Source: Mesorhizobium sp. CU3 (GTDB lineage Bacteria; Pseudomonadota; Alphaproteobacteria; Rhizobiales; Rhizobiaceae). Taken from it: DNA of 64,000 nucleotides. Shown piece after piece: positions 6,612-14,690 of the stretch. Made by a program: the position numbers and the translations under genes. The first letter of the stretch is position 1; every line of letters begins with the position of its first letter. Where the stretch lies: positions 207,579-271,578 of the forward strand of contig NZ_VFWX01000010.1 of assembly GCF_006442965.1 (NCBI RefSeq), given 5' to 3'. The notes under the pieces were generated by a model that saw only the letters and a program-made list of their open reading frames with translations, ran no database searches and was not told the DNA's origin.

Positions 6612-7700
6612 TCATTTGTTTAGCCTCTGGCTTTTGTTTCCGGCCGGCGCATGCGCGGCACTGACGTCGGCGGCCACGAGCCGGGCAAGGTCCTTGCGGC
6701 TGCCGCGCCGCACGGAATAAGCCCGCGTGATCTCGGCGCCGAAGAGGAAAATCTGCGCCGAATAATAGACCCATATCAGCACCACCATCAGCGCGCCGGC
6801 CGCGCCGTAGGAGCTGGCGATGGCGCTGGTACCGATGTACCAGCCGATCAACGACTTACCGAGCGTGAAGAGCAGCGCCGTGACGACCGAGCCGATGGCG
6901 ACGTCGCGCCATTTGAGCGACCTGTCCGGCAGGATCTTGTAGATCGCGGCAAAGAGCAGCGTGATCAGCACGAAGGACACGACCGTGTTGATCACGCTGA
7001 CGATTAGCGTGCCGAAGGGCATCTGCTGATTGATGACGGCGCCGAGTGCCGCGATGGCCGTGCTTGCCGCCAGCGAGACAAGGAGCAGGAAGCCAAGCGC
7101 TGCAACCAGGCCGAGACTGACCGCGCGGGCGCGCACGATCCTGGTCAGCGAGACACCATTTGGCTTCACCTTCCAGATTTCGTTCAGCGACTGCTGCATC
7201 TCGCCGAAGACGCCAGAGGCCGTGACGAAAAGTGTGACCAGTCCGACGAGCGTGGCCAGCGTGCCGGACCAGCGATGCGCGGCGCTCTCGATCGTCGCCT
7301 TCAAGAGGTCGGCGCTCTGTGGTCCCATGACACCCGAAATCTCGGCAGACAGCGCCAGTTGGGCGGCATCGTTGCCGATGACGATGCCGGCGATCGCCAC
7401 AACGATCAAAAGGATCGGCGCCAGCGAGGTGGTTGCATAGAAGGCCATTGCGGCGCCGTGGCTGAGCGCATTGTCTGCGACATAGCCGGTCACGCTTTCG
7501 CGCAACAATATCCAGCCTTCCTCGGCCCAACTGGTTTGCGCCATGGGCGGCACCCGCGCGGCGGGCATGGCTGCGGCAGATGACGAAGCTGTACCACTTG
7601 ACCCTCGAACTGCAGGAGCCTTGCCGACTTCATTCTTGCGGCGAGGTCCAGTCTTCTGCCGCTTGTTCGCGACTGCTCGAGATCCCGCTCTTTTCGTCAT
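6612..7700 (-). CDS. YihY/BrkB family inner-membrane protein
   Basis: A 362-residue protein. The first 75 residues are basic and disordered (KRQKTGPRRKN). They are followed by the YihY/BrkB domain with about six transmembrane segments, including GAAMAFYATTSLAPILLIVV, the conserved EMQQSLNEIWKVKP loop, and the last helices SYGAAGALMVVLIWVYYSAQIFLFGAEITRAY. Despite old RNase BN names this family has no proven nuclease activity; it is a membrane protein of unknown transport or assembly role. The ATG at 7700 (GAGGGC upstream) is preferred over a frame opening at 7943, because a terminator lies inside the longer version. Confidence 0.9.
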   Translation of the reverse strand: MTKRAGSRAVANKRQKTGPRRKNEVGKAPAVRGSSGTASSSAAAMPAARVPPMAQTSWAEEGWILLRESVTGYVADNALSHGAAMAFYATTSLAPILLIVVAIAGIVIGNDAAQLALSAEISGVMGPQSADLLKATIESAAHRWSGTLATLVGLVTLFVTASGVFGEMQQSLNEIWKVKPNGVSLTRIVRARAVSLGLVAALGFLLLVSLAASTAIAALGAVINQQMPFGTLIVSVINTVVSFVLITLLFAAIYKILPDRSLKWRDVAIGSVVTALLFTLGKSLIGWYIGTSAIASSYGAAGALMVVLIWVYYSAQIFLFGAEITRAYSVRRGSRKDLARLVAADVSAAHAPAGNKSQRLNK

Positions 7701-7837
7701 GCCCTGCCCTCGCCCGCCCAGGGCGGGAAGCCAGAAAAACCTGCCCATACCCTTCGCCGCCTGATCCAGCCGACGCGGCCCGCCGAAACTTAAGTCGGTG
7801 CCAGCGCGATGGTTCCGATACCGGCAATCCACCGAGC

Positions 7838-7875
7838 AAAAAAAGACCCGCCCGGAAGCGAGTTTACCGGGCGGG
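7838..7875 (-). terminator. intrinsic terminator, minus strand
   Basis: On the minus strand, CCCGCCCGG and CCGGGCGGG arms with an 11-base loop are followed by seven T. It closes the transcript of the exported Gln-rich gene ending at 8006. The gap 7701-8005 otherwise holds only a short tandem repeat. Confidence 0.85.
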
Positions 7876-7976
7876 CCAGATCCGGGCTGGTGGAGCCCGG
7901 AGACGGGAGGTTTGAGGAATGCGTAACCCCACGCCCGCGCCAAAACTTCCGAAGCACCGGATCAGTTCCATGTAAC

Positions 7977-8010
7977 CTGTTAAGCCAGTTAGTCTTTTAA
8001 GCCGGTTAGT
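7977..8010. repeat. two-copy 17-bp tandem repeat at a stop codon
   Basis: Two adjacent 17-bp copies (7977-7993 and 7994-8010) share 15 positions. The second contains the TAA stop of the minus-strand gene ending at 8006. Confidence 0.6.
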
Positions 8011-8308
8011 TCGAGTTCTGCGGCGGAACCTCGCCCGGCTTGATCACCGGCATGTCGCTGCCGGTAGCCGGCGGCGTGGTTGCGTTCTGGTCACCGGTCG
8101 GCGGCGGCTTGAGGACGCCACCGCAATTGCCAAGCTGCTTCGACAACTCGTCGGTGTCGGCCTGCTGCTTCTGTTTCTGCTGCTGGTCATTGGCGTCGGG
8201 CGTCGCCTGGCAGTCCTGCGTCTGCTTCGGTTCTTCCGCCGCTGTCTGGGCGGCCGTGGGCATTGCGTGGATCAGCAGCAGGGCGGCGGTCAGGATCGCT
8301 TTCTTCAT
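8006..8308 (-). CDS. exported Gln/Pro-rich small protein
   Basis: A 100-residue protein with a clear signal peptide (MKKAILTAALLLIHAMPTAAQ), then a low-complexity mature part: a Gln/Lys/Asp stretch (NDQQQKQKQQADTDE) with two cysteines at QDCQ and GNCGG, and a Pro/Thr-rich C-terminus. AAGGAGG lies 5 nt before the ATG. The periplasmic role is unknown; low complexity makes homology assignment unsafe. Confidence 0.72.
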   Translation of the reverse strand: MKKAILTAALLLIHAMPTAAQTAAEEPKQTQDCQATPDANDQQQKQKQQADTDELSKQLGNCGGVLKPPPTGDQNATTPPATGSDMPVIKPGEVPPQNSN

Positions 8309-8537
8309 GGCATCCTCCTTATTCCCTCAAGGCGACAACGCATGCCGGCTGGAAAGGTTTGATCCGTGACGCTGGTCGTGAGTTTGCAGCCTCTTGATCT
8401 TGTCCAAGGAAGCCGGACAACTTTGGGGAGCGCATGGTCTTTCAAGCCGCGGGTCCTACATCAAAGTTAAATGCGGACGGCCGCCGGCGGTGATAGGCAT
8501 GGAATCAAACGGGGGGGACCCTTTACGGAGGAGTCCC

Positions 8538-8729
8538 ATGGACGTTCGCAACCTCATCGGCACACTCTCGGCGAACCTTTTGCGCCGGCGGGCGGCCGCA
8601 ATGACTAGCCCCGTATCGCCACTTCCGGCAAAGCCGATCCGGTCTTCGCTCGCGGATCTGCCTTTGCGTCCGCGCCTGCGCCCGCCGCACAGGCCGGCAC
8701 CGCCGATCCGGCCCGCAAGCAACATGTAG
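8538..8729 (+). CDS. possible small gene, perhaps frameshifted
   Basis: The ATG at 8538 follows a strong GGAGGAG site, and the first residues (MDVRNLIGTLSANLLRRRAAAM) look protein-like. The rest of this 63-residue frame is Arg/Pro-rich and unconvincing. The frame starting after 8608 is open to 8920. It reads as an Ala-rich secreted-type stretch (FASAPAPAAQA), a Cys/Gly/Trp region, and the 36-residue membrane peptide. A single base indel near 8630 would join both parts. It may be a decayed or wrongly read gene. Confidence 0.3.
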   Translation: MDVRNLIGTLSANLLRRRAAAMTSPVSPLPAKPIRSSLADLPLRPRLRPPHRPAPPIRPASNM

Positions 8730-8809
8730 TCGTGTCCAACTGTGGCGGCTGGATGCAACCAGCCGGCGGCCGAGCCGTTACCTGCGACCCCATTTTTTCA
8801 AGGTGCACG

Positions 8810-8920
8810 ATGAAATCTCTTCGTACGAACAGTCCCCTTTTTGTCCTCGCCGCAGCCATGATCACGGCCGCGCCCTTTGTCGGTCTCGCCCTGCGCACGC
8901 GCGAATGGCTTGGATGGTGA
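8810..8920 (+). CDS. 36-residue putative membrane peptide
   Basis: ATG at 8810 preceded by AAGGTG. The product has a basic start (MKSLRTN), one hydrophobic stretch (LFVLAAAMITAAPFVGLAL) and an RTREWLGW end. Its stop is one base before the ATG of the DUF982 gene, so translation is probably coupled. It might instead be the C-terminus of the frame described for 8538-8729. Confidence 0.4.
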   Translation: MKSLRTNSPLFVLAAAMITAAPFVGLALRTREWLGW

Positions 8921-8921
8921 C

Positions 8922-9221
8922 ATGAGCCGTTTCCTGCCCCTCACCATCCGCTTCGTCAGCGGCGGCACCATGGTGGTCACCACGATAGCCGAGGCGAAGA
9001 GAGCGCTCGCCGGCACCTGGAAGAACAAGGATGCGCCGGCCTATCTCGAAGCCGCGCGCCTGGTCGACGACGCCATCGCCGGCATCTGCCGGCCGGCGAT
9101 CGCTTTCGCCGCCTTCAAGAAGGTCGCCGCGCAGCAGGGCCTGCTGAAACCCACAAGGCCAAGTGCCGCGCTCAGCATGCTCGACGAACTGTGGTTGCGC
9201 CGCAAGGCACCGCCCGGCTGA
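8922..9221 (+). CDS. DUF982-family protein
   Basis: A 99-residue protein matching the DUF982 pattern of rhizobia: an N-terminal beta segment (LTIRFVSGGTMVVTTIAEAKRAL), a tryptophan (GTWKNKDAPAYLEAARLVDDAIAG), then a helix with AFAAFKKVAAQQG. Function unknown; the family is multi-copy in Rhizobiaceae and Phyllobacteriaceae. The start at 8922 follows the preceding stop by one base. Convergent with the Crp-family gene, 16 bp apart. Confidence 0.85.
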   Translation: MSRFLPLTIRFVSGGTMVVTTIAEAKRALAGTWKNKDAPAYLEAARLVDDAIAGICRPAIAFAAFKKVAAQQGLLKPTRPSAALSMLDELWLRRKAPPG

Positions 9222-9237
9222 GTGCTTTCCGGCAAGC

Positions 9238-9957
9238 CTATCTCGGCTCGCGATTCATGCTGAGATATGTCGGGTCGAATTCGGCAATCTCGACCAGGCG
9301 CTGCCAGTCGAGGATGGTGATCCGATGGTTCGTCCAGTTGATCACATTCATGCGGCGCAGCGTGCCGATGACCCGGTTCATATGCACAACCGACAGGCCG
9401 AGCACGTCGGCAAGCTCGGCCTGCGAGAGCGGCAGGTGGAAGCTCATCTCGCGGGTCTTCTTTACCACCTGCAGCCGCACGAACAGTTCGCAGATCAGAT
9501 GCGCCAGATGCGAGGTCTTGGAGCGCCGGCCCATGGCAACGATCCATTCGCGATGGATGGCGCCATCGACCAATGTGTCCAGCCAAAGCAGCCGCGTCAA
9601 ATGCGGCGCCTTCTCGGTGATCGTTTTCAGCTTGCCGTGGTCGGCTGCAAGCACATGGCAGGGCGACAGCGCGATGATGCCGTGGTCCATGGTCTTCAAC
9701 AGGAAAGCATGCAGGTCGACGAAATCGCCGGCTACCTGCAGCGAAGTGAATTGCCGCCCGCCATCCTCCAGCACCTTGTAACGGGCAGCTAGCCCGTCGA
9801 CGATCAGCGTACTGGTGCTCGGCCGTGTGAATTCCGAGACGATGTCCTCGCCGGCCGTCACGTATTTTTCGACCGACATGGCGTCGGCCAGAAGCGCCTT
9901 CTCTTCTTCCGAGAGGGCGTCGTGCTGGCCGAGGTTGAGATAAAGCGATTCCAGCAT
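9238..9957 (-). CDS. Crp/Fnr-family transcriptional regulator
   Basis: A 239-residue regulator. A cyclic-nucleotide-binding-like beta-barrel occupies about residues 15-125 and a Crp-type winged helix about 150-225 (LPLSQAELADVLGLSVVHMNRVIGTLRRM). No Fnr-type cysteine cluster is seen, so it is not an Fe-S oxygen sensor; the cNMP-contacting residues are not obviously conserved either, so the ligand is unknown. The start at 9957 has AGGAAAG upstream; an in-frame ATG nine codons earlier is weaker. Small Crp proteins of this kind are numerous in Mesorhizobium. Confidence 0.9.
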   Translation of the reverse strand: MLESLYLNLGQHDALSEEEKALLADAMSVEKYVTAGEDIVSEFTRPSTSTLIVDGLAARYKVLEDGGRQFTSLQVAGDFVDLHAFLLKTMDHGIIALSPCHVLAADHGKLKTITEKAPHLTRLLWLDTLVDGAIHREWIVAMGRRSKTSHLAHLICELFVRLQVVKKTREMSFHLPLSQAELADVLGLSVVHMNRVIGTLRRMNVINWTNHRITILDWQRLVEIAEFDPTYLSMNREPR

Positions 9958-10098
9958 CCGGCTTTCCTGTCTCTGCGCTTGCAATGCCTAACGTCGGAGG
10001 CTCGGGCTGGTTGCAGCGCGACGGTCTCGCCGCGCGATCAAACCTTTGGAACCATGGGGGCGGCTAATGGATTGAAGCTCGAAATCGCCGGAATCGAC

Positions 10099-10338
10099 AT
10101 GCCGATGCAACGCTTCTACTTCGACGTGTACAACACCGAACACTCCCAGACGGATGGCGAGGGCCAGTTCTTTGCCGACCGCGAGAAGGCGGGCATGGAG
10201 GCGCTGCGCATCCTGCATGACGTCGCTCGCGACGAGATGCCGGGCGGCACGAATCTGAAGATCACAGTCAAGGTATTGGACCACAAGCGCGACCAGGTCT
10301 TCGAGGCCTCGCTGACGCTGGATTCGGCCTGGAGTTGA
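10099..10338 (+). CDS. DUF6894-type small protein
   Basis: A 79-residue protein starting MPMQRFYFDVYN and continuing with DGEGQFFADREKAGMEALRILHDVARDEMPGG and a final beta-strand region. This is the layout of the rhizobial DUF6894 family (RYFFD start, conserved Asp-x-x-Gly and an Ala-Glu/Met-Ala helix). The start is uncertain: ATG at 10105 fits the family equally, and a longer start at 10054 is possible. Function unknown. Confidence 0.75.
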   Translation: MPMQRFYFDVYNTEHSQTDGEGQFFADREKAGMEALRILHDVARDEMPGGTNLKITVKVLDHKRDQVFEASLTLDSAWS

Positions 10339-10347
10339 CCGCGCAGA

Positions 10348-10575
10348 CTAAAGGTAAAGCGAGGCCAGATAGATCGCCGGCGCGACGATCAGGCACAGCG
10401 CGATCAGCGCCAGCACGACATGGCCAAGACGCTCCGCGCGCCTGGCAGTGGCGGCGACCTCTTCATCGCTGTTGATCAGATCGAGGAACGAAAGATCGCC
10501 GTGGCTGTCGCGACGATTGTCGTTGGCGGCCGGGCTTTCGGCATCTTGGGCGGGTCTTGGGGAGATAGAGGTCAA
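10348..10575 (-). CDS. small C-terminally anchored membrane protein, TTG start
   Basis: About 75 residues from a TTG at 10575. A polar N-terminal half (SPAANDNRRDSHGDLSFLDL) precedes one strong hydrophobic helix near the end (GHVVLALIALCLIVAPAIYL). The AANDN motif is frequent in small rhizobial proteins. No good ribosome-binding site is visible, so the start and gene status are uncertain. It is convergent with the DUF6894 gene, 9 bp apart. Confidence 0.45.
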   Translation of the reverse strand: MTSISPRPAQDAESPAANDNRRDSHGDLSFLDLINSDEEVAATARRAERLGHVVLALIALCLIVAPAIYLASLYL

Positions 10576-10796
10576 AAATCGTCTCGCTTTGGCAGTCGAT
10601 CGCGCGGCTCGTGGGGGCTCCGCCTCAGAGGTGCGGGGAATCGGATGGTCACGTGGAAGATGACCGACGACAGAGAACACTTTTCGCCGGACGCTCATCA
10701 ATTCGCAAGACGCTTTTTGGTTGCAGCAGCCGGCCCTATGCGTGGCGATGTCGGACTTCAGTCGGATCTGGGATGCGGCGTGCAAGCGGCACAGGC

Positions 10797-11255
10797 TCAC
10801 AGTGGCATGGCCGACGTCTGCTTGATCGTTTGGCTGGGCACATCCGTCTTGACGTTCTGCACGCCCTTGATGCGGCTCAGATGCTCCGACTGGAAGCGGC
10901 GGTAGTCGTCGATACCGGCGGCGACGATGCGCACCATGGCGTCGCAGTCGCCCAGCATCAGGTAGCACTCCAGCACCTCGGGGAACTTCGCCACCTCGGC
11001 GGCGAAATGCTCGATCGTCGCCTCGTCCTGCTGCTTCAGCCAGATGCGGGTGAAGAAGGTCTGGCCGCGGCCGACCTTGGCCGGGTTGAGCACCGCGACA
11101 TAGCGGTCGATGACGCCGGCCTCCTCCAGAAGCTTCACCCGCCGCAGGCAAGGCGACGGCGACAGGCCCACTTCCCGTGCCAGGTCGTTGTTGGCCATGC
11201 GCCCGTCACGCTGCAGGGCGCGCAGGATGCGTTTGTCGATGTCATCCAGCTTCAT
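10797..11255 (-). CDS. Lrp/AsnC-family regulator, probably of azlCD
   Basis: A 152-residue Lrp-type regulator. The N-terminal helix-turn-helix (residues 4-50, KLDDIDKRILRALQRDGRM then LAREVGLSPSPCLRRVKLLEE) is followed by the AsnC/RAM ligand-binding domain (about 68-145). It is transcribed divergently from azlCD across a 170-bp AT-rich gap. Lrp-type control of azlCD branched-chain amino acid exporters is established in Bacillus (AzlB), so local control is the natural inference. Confidence 0.93.
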   Translation of the reverse strand: MKLDDIDKRILRALQRDGRMANNDLAREVGLSPSPCLRRVKLLEEAGVIDRYVAVLNPAKVGRGQTFFTRIWLKQQDEATIEHFAAEVAKFPEVLECYLMLGDCDAMVRIVAAGIDDYRRFQSEHLSRIKGVQNVKTDVPSQTIKQTSAMPL

Positions 11256-11425
11256 GGCTCATGATTCCAATTTTTTCCGCAAATACGATACTCAATGCCA
11301 AATTGTCGCAGATATGGCGCATCTTCGCAACCCGATTGCGGGGCAGTTGGGCTATGGTCCGGCGATCGATAACCCCACAACCGACAGGGAGAACGGCGGC
11401 CGCATGGCCCGCCGAAGGCAGAGCC

Positions 11426-12169
11426 ATGAGCGTTTCCGAAATCGCCCTCGCCGAGGGCCAGATCAGCCAAGGGCGTGGCGGCGAATTCCGGCGCGGCCTG
11501 GCCGCCTCGACGCCGGTGCTGCTCGGCATCATCCCTTACGCGCTGGTGCTCGGCGCGCAAGGCGCACAGAAGGGCCTGAGCGTGGTCGAGGTGCCGATGA
11601 TGACCGGCTTCAACTTCGCCGGCGGCTCTGAATTCGCCGCGATCCAGCTCTGGACCTCGCCGCCGCACATCCTGTTGATCGCGGCCATCACCTTTCTGGT
11701 CAACAGCCGGCACTTGCTGATGGGCGCGGCGCTTGCACCCTTCCTCGCGCACCTGCCGAAGCGCAAGGTTTTCCCGGCGCTGTTTCTGATGTGCGACGAG
11801 AGCTGGGCGGTGGGCCTGGCCGATGCGCAGCGCCGCGCCGCCCAAGGCCTGCGGCCGGCCTTTAGCCTACCCTTCTATCTCGGCGCCGCCCTGCCCTTCT
11901 ACCTCGCCTGGGTGGTGTTCACGACCTGCGGCGCCGCGCTCGGCCCGGTACTCGGCGATGTCGAAAAATACGGTTTCGCCATGGCCTTCCCGGCCGTCTT
12001 CCTGGTGCTGATGCGCGGCATGTGGAAGGGATTTGCGGCCGCGCGGCCGTGGCTGGTCAGCCTGGTGGTGGCGGCGCTCACCTATCTCATCGTTCCCGGC
12101 GCCTGGTATGTGGCCGCCGGCGCGCTCTCCGGCCTCGCGGCGGCCTGTTTCCTGGCAGGCGACAAATGA
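11426..12169 (+). CDS. azlC: AzlC-family branched-chain amino acid exporter, large subunit
   Basis: A 247-residue polytopic membrane protein with the AzlC features: STPVLLGIIPYALVLG at the start and the conserved MMTGFNFAGGSEFAAIQLW segment, then several hydrophobic helices to the C-terminus. With AzlD it forms a small exporter of branched-chain amino acids or analogues such as azaleucine. The start at 11426 follows GAAGG. It overlaps azlD by 4 bp (ATGA), so the pair is translationally coupled. Probably controlled by the divergent Lrp gene. Confidence 0.93.
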   Translation: MSVSEIALAEGQISQGRGGEFRRGLAASTPVLLGIIPYALVLGAQGAQKGLSVVEVPMMTGFNFAGGSEFAAIQLWTSPPHILLIAAITFLVNSRHLLMGAALAPFLAHLPKRKVFPALFLMCDESWAVGLADAQRRAAQGLRPAFSLPFYLGAALPFYLAWVVFTTCGAALGPVLGDVEKYGFAMAFPAVFLVLMRGMWKGFAAARPWLVSLVVAALTYLIVPGAWYVAAGALSGLAAACFLAGDK

Positions 12170-12465
12170 TCGATCCGATGACCGTGCTCGCCATCCTGGC
12201 GATGGCCGGCGTGACCTATCTCACCCGCATCGGCGGCTATGTGGTGCTGCGCAACAGAACGCTGAGCGCACGCGCCACGGCCGTGATGGAGGCCGCGCCC
12301 GGTTGCGTGCTGATCTCGGTGATCGCACCGGATTTCGTGTCGAAGAATCCGGCGAACCTGGCGGCTTTGGCCATCACCGTCCTTGCCGCGACCCGGCTGT
12401 CGATGCTGCCGACGGTGGTGATCGGGGTGGCTTCGGCCGGCGCGTTGCGGTGGTTGATGGGCTAG
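12166..12465 (+). CDS. azlD: AzlD-family branched-chain amino acid exporter, small subunit
   Basis: A 99-residue membrane protein with about three to four helices: TVLAILAMAGVTYLTRIGGY, APGCVLISVIAPDF, and NLAALAITVLAATR to the end. The TRxxG motif in the first helix is typical of AzlD. It overlaps azlC by ATGA and is the partner subunit of that exporter. Full length for the family. Confidence 0.93.
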   Translation: MIDPMTVLAILAMAGVTYLTRIGGYVVLRNRTLSARATAVMEAAPGCVLISVIAPDFVSKNPANLAALAITVLAATRLSMLPTVVIGVASAGALRWLMG

Positions 12466-12499
12466 GCGATTCCCCCCGCGCGTGGAGAGATCGGTTGTA

Positions 12500-14590
12500 T
12501 CAACCCGCCCGCATTTCCAGCGTCTCGCCGGTCGCCCGCGCCACGATCGCGTCCAGCGGCTCGGGACGGTGCAGGAAATAGCCCTGGCCGTAGGCGACGC
12601 CCATGCCTTGCAGGATCTCCAGCGCGCTTTTTTCCTCGACCTTCTCGGCCACCACGGCCGCCCCCATCGAACGGGCGATGCCGGCGATCGCGGCGACGAT
12701 CTCGCGATCGAAACGGCTTTCGGCGATATGCTCGACGAAAGAGCCGTCGATCTTGATGGCATCGACGGGAAAGCGCCGCAGATATTGGAAGGAGCTCATG
12801 CCGGCGCCGAAATCGTCGAGGCTGACACGGCATTGGCGCTCGCGCGCCCTGCGCACGAATTCGGCGGCGGCATCGAAATTGGTGACGGCGGCGGTCTCGG
12901 TGATCTCGAAGCCGAGAGCCGAGGGCGGCGCGCCGCTGTCGGCGATCGCCTGGTCGACGAAAGACCAGAGCTGGGGGTCCGACAGCGTCTGCGCCGACAG
13001 GTTGAAGCCGAACGAGATGGCGCCCGCGCGCATCGCCTCGCCATGGCGGGTGAGCGCGGTGCGGATGATCCAGCGGTCGAGCCTTGCCGCGAGCCCGAAG
13101 CGCTCGGCGACCGGCATGAAGTCGCCCGGCGGGATCAGCTTGCCGTTGCGGGCCTCCAGCCTCGCCAGCACCTCGACATGGCCTTCCCAGGGCTGGCCGA
13201 GGCGATGGATCTCCTGGCCGTAGAGCTTCAGCCGGCCGTCCTCCATGGCGTCGACCAGATCGGCGGCGAGCCGCGCCGCGTTGAGTCCGCCGGCGCCCGA
13301 GGCCGTCTCCGGCGCGAACACGGCGAAGCGGTCGCGGCCGCCGGCTTTGGCGGCGTAGCAGGCATCGTCGGCGCAGGCGAGCGCGTCGGCGACCGTCATG
13401 TCAGGGTCGCGCACGAACGCGATGCCGACGCTGGCGGCCAGCCGGCGCGAGGCGATGGTCGCGCCGAGATCGGCGTCGCGCACAGCGGCAAGCACATCGC
13501 GCGCCAGCCTTTCGGCGCAGTCGTCATTGCAGTTCGGCACCAAAAGCGCGAACTCGTCACCGCCGAGCCGAGCGGCATGCGCCGAAGCCGGCAAGCTGGC
13601 CATAATGCCGGCCGCAACGCTCTTCAGCGCCAGGTCGCCGGCGGCGTGGCCGGCATAATCATTGAGCGCCTTGAAGTAATCGAGATCGACATAGAAGACG
13701 GCGAGCGGCAGCCGTTCAGCCCTGCCAATGTTTTCGGCGAGTTGCCGGTCGAAGGCCGGGCGGTTGAGCAGCCCCGTCAGCGCATCGTGGTTGGCGGCGT
13801 AGGCAAGCTCCTCGGCCCGGTTCTTTTCCTCGGTAATGTCGCGCACGGTGCCGAGGAACTGGCCGGCCGAGCCAACGCCTGCGATGAAGCGGACCAGGGA
13901 CTCGATATGGCGGACCGCGCCGTCGCGGCGGATGATGCGATACTGCACGGCAACGACGCTGTCAGTGCCGAGCGACATCCGATGGGCGCGCTCGGTGGCC
14001 TCCCTCTCGTCCGGATGCAGGAAAGTGTGCCACAGATCGGCGGACACCTCGTCCGTGTCAGCGACCAATCCGAAGATCTCGCGCGTGCGGGCATCCCAAT
14101 AGCTCTTGTTGGTGCCGACGTCGAAGTGCCAGATCCCGGTGCCGCTGGCTGCGAGCGCCAGGCGGAAGCGCACATTGATCTCATCGAGCGCAGCCTCGGC
14201 CTCTTTCTGCTTCGTGATGTCAGTCTGCACGCCCATCAACCGGAGCGGCCGGCCCTCGGCATCGCGCTCGACGATGCCGCCACGGTCGAGCACCCAGATC
14301 CAGCGGCCATCCTTGTGGCGCAGCCTGAGCTCGGTTTCGATCGACGGGGTAAGGCCGGCGATATGGCGATCGCCGCTTTCGCGCGCGCGCTCGCGGTCGT
14401 CGGGATGGGTCAGGTTGAACCAAAGGTCGGCCGTATAGGCAAGTTCGCCCTCGGCATAGCCCAGCATCTTCGCCCAGGTCGGCGAGTAGTAGCAGTCGCC
14501 GGTCGACACATTCCAGTCCCAGAGCCCCAGATGAGCGCGGTCAAGCGCCATGGCCCAGAACTCCGCCTTCCGTGTCTTGTTGTCCGCCAT
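12500..14590 (-). CDS. PAS-PAS-GGDEF-EAL cyclic-di-GMP protein
   Basis: A 696-residue cytosolic signalling protein: two PAS/PAC domains (about 10-130 and 140-260), a GGDEF domain (265-425) with intact GGDEF at about 343-347, and an EAL domain (440-690). No RxxD inhibitory site is visible before GGDEF. In the EAL domain the name motif reads EVL (about residue 471), and AEGVE reads AEKVE. NLSAQ, FEITETA, LDDFG and the KIDG motif are kept. Diguanylate cyclase activity is likely; phosphodiesterase activity is plausible. The ATG at 14590 is used; a TTG at 14641 would add 17 residues. Confidence 0.92.
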   Translation of the reverse strand: MADNKTRKAEFWAMALDRAHLGLWDWNVSTGDCYYSPTWAKMLGYAEGELAYTADLWFNLTHPDDRERARESGDRHIAGLTPSIETELRLRHKDGRWIWVLDRGGIVERDAEGRPLRLMGVQTDITKQKEAEAALDEINVRFRLALAASGTGIWHFDVGTNKSYWDARTREIFGLVADTDEVSADLWHTFLHPDEREATERAHRMSLGTDSVVAVQYRIIRRDGAVRHIESLVRFIAGVGSAGQFLGTVRDITEEKNRAEELAYAANHDALTGLLNRPAFDRQLAENIGRAERLPLAVFYVDLDYFKALNDYAGHAAGDLALKSVAAGIMASLPASAHAARLGGDEFALLVPNCNDDCAERLARDVLAAVRDADLGATIASRRLAASVGIAFVRDPDMTVADALACADDACYAAKAGGRDRFAVFAPETASGAGGLNAARLAADLVDAMEDGRLKLYGQEIHRLGQPWEGHVEVLARLEARNGKLIPPGDFMPVAERFGLAARLDRWIIRTALTRHGEAMRAGAISFGFNLSAQTLSDPQLWSFVDQAIADSGAPPSALGFEITETAAVTNFDAAAEFVRRARERQCRVSLDDFGAGMSSFQYLRRFPVDAIKIDGSFVEHIAESRFDREIVAAIAGIARSMGAAVVAEKVEEKSALEILQGMGVAYGQGYFLHRPEPLDAIVARATGETLEMRAG

Positions 14591-14690
14591 ACCCTGTTTT
14601 TCTTTTCGTCCCGTCGGCCAATTCTGCTCGAAACGAGACAAGAAAGAGTTACCGGGCGTACAGCTGATCGCCCTTCTCGTATGGGAGAGA

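Noticed and set aside
7701..7943. N-terminal extension of the YihY protein
   Set aside because: It runs through an intrinsic terminator hairpin and has no membrane or domain pattern; ATG 7700 is used.
8337..8361. EcfG promoter for the Gln/Pro-rich exported protein
   Set aside because: The minus-strand -10 CGTT is present but the -35 part reads CAAAC instead of GGAAC.
8456..8758. 100-codon minus-strand frame
   Set aside because: Arg/Gly-rich translation without any motif, and no ribosome-binding site; the + strand has a strong site instead.
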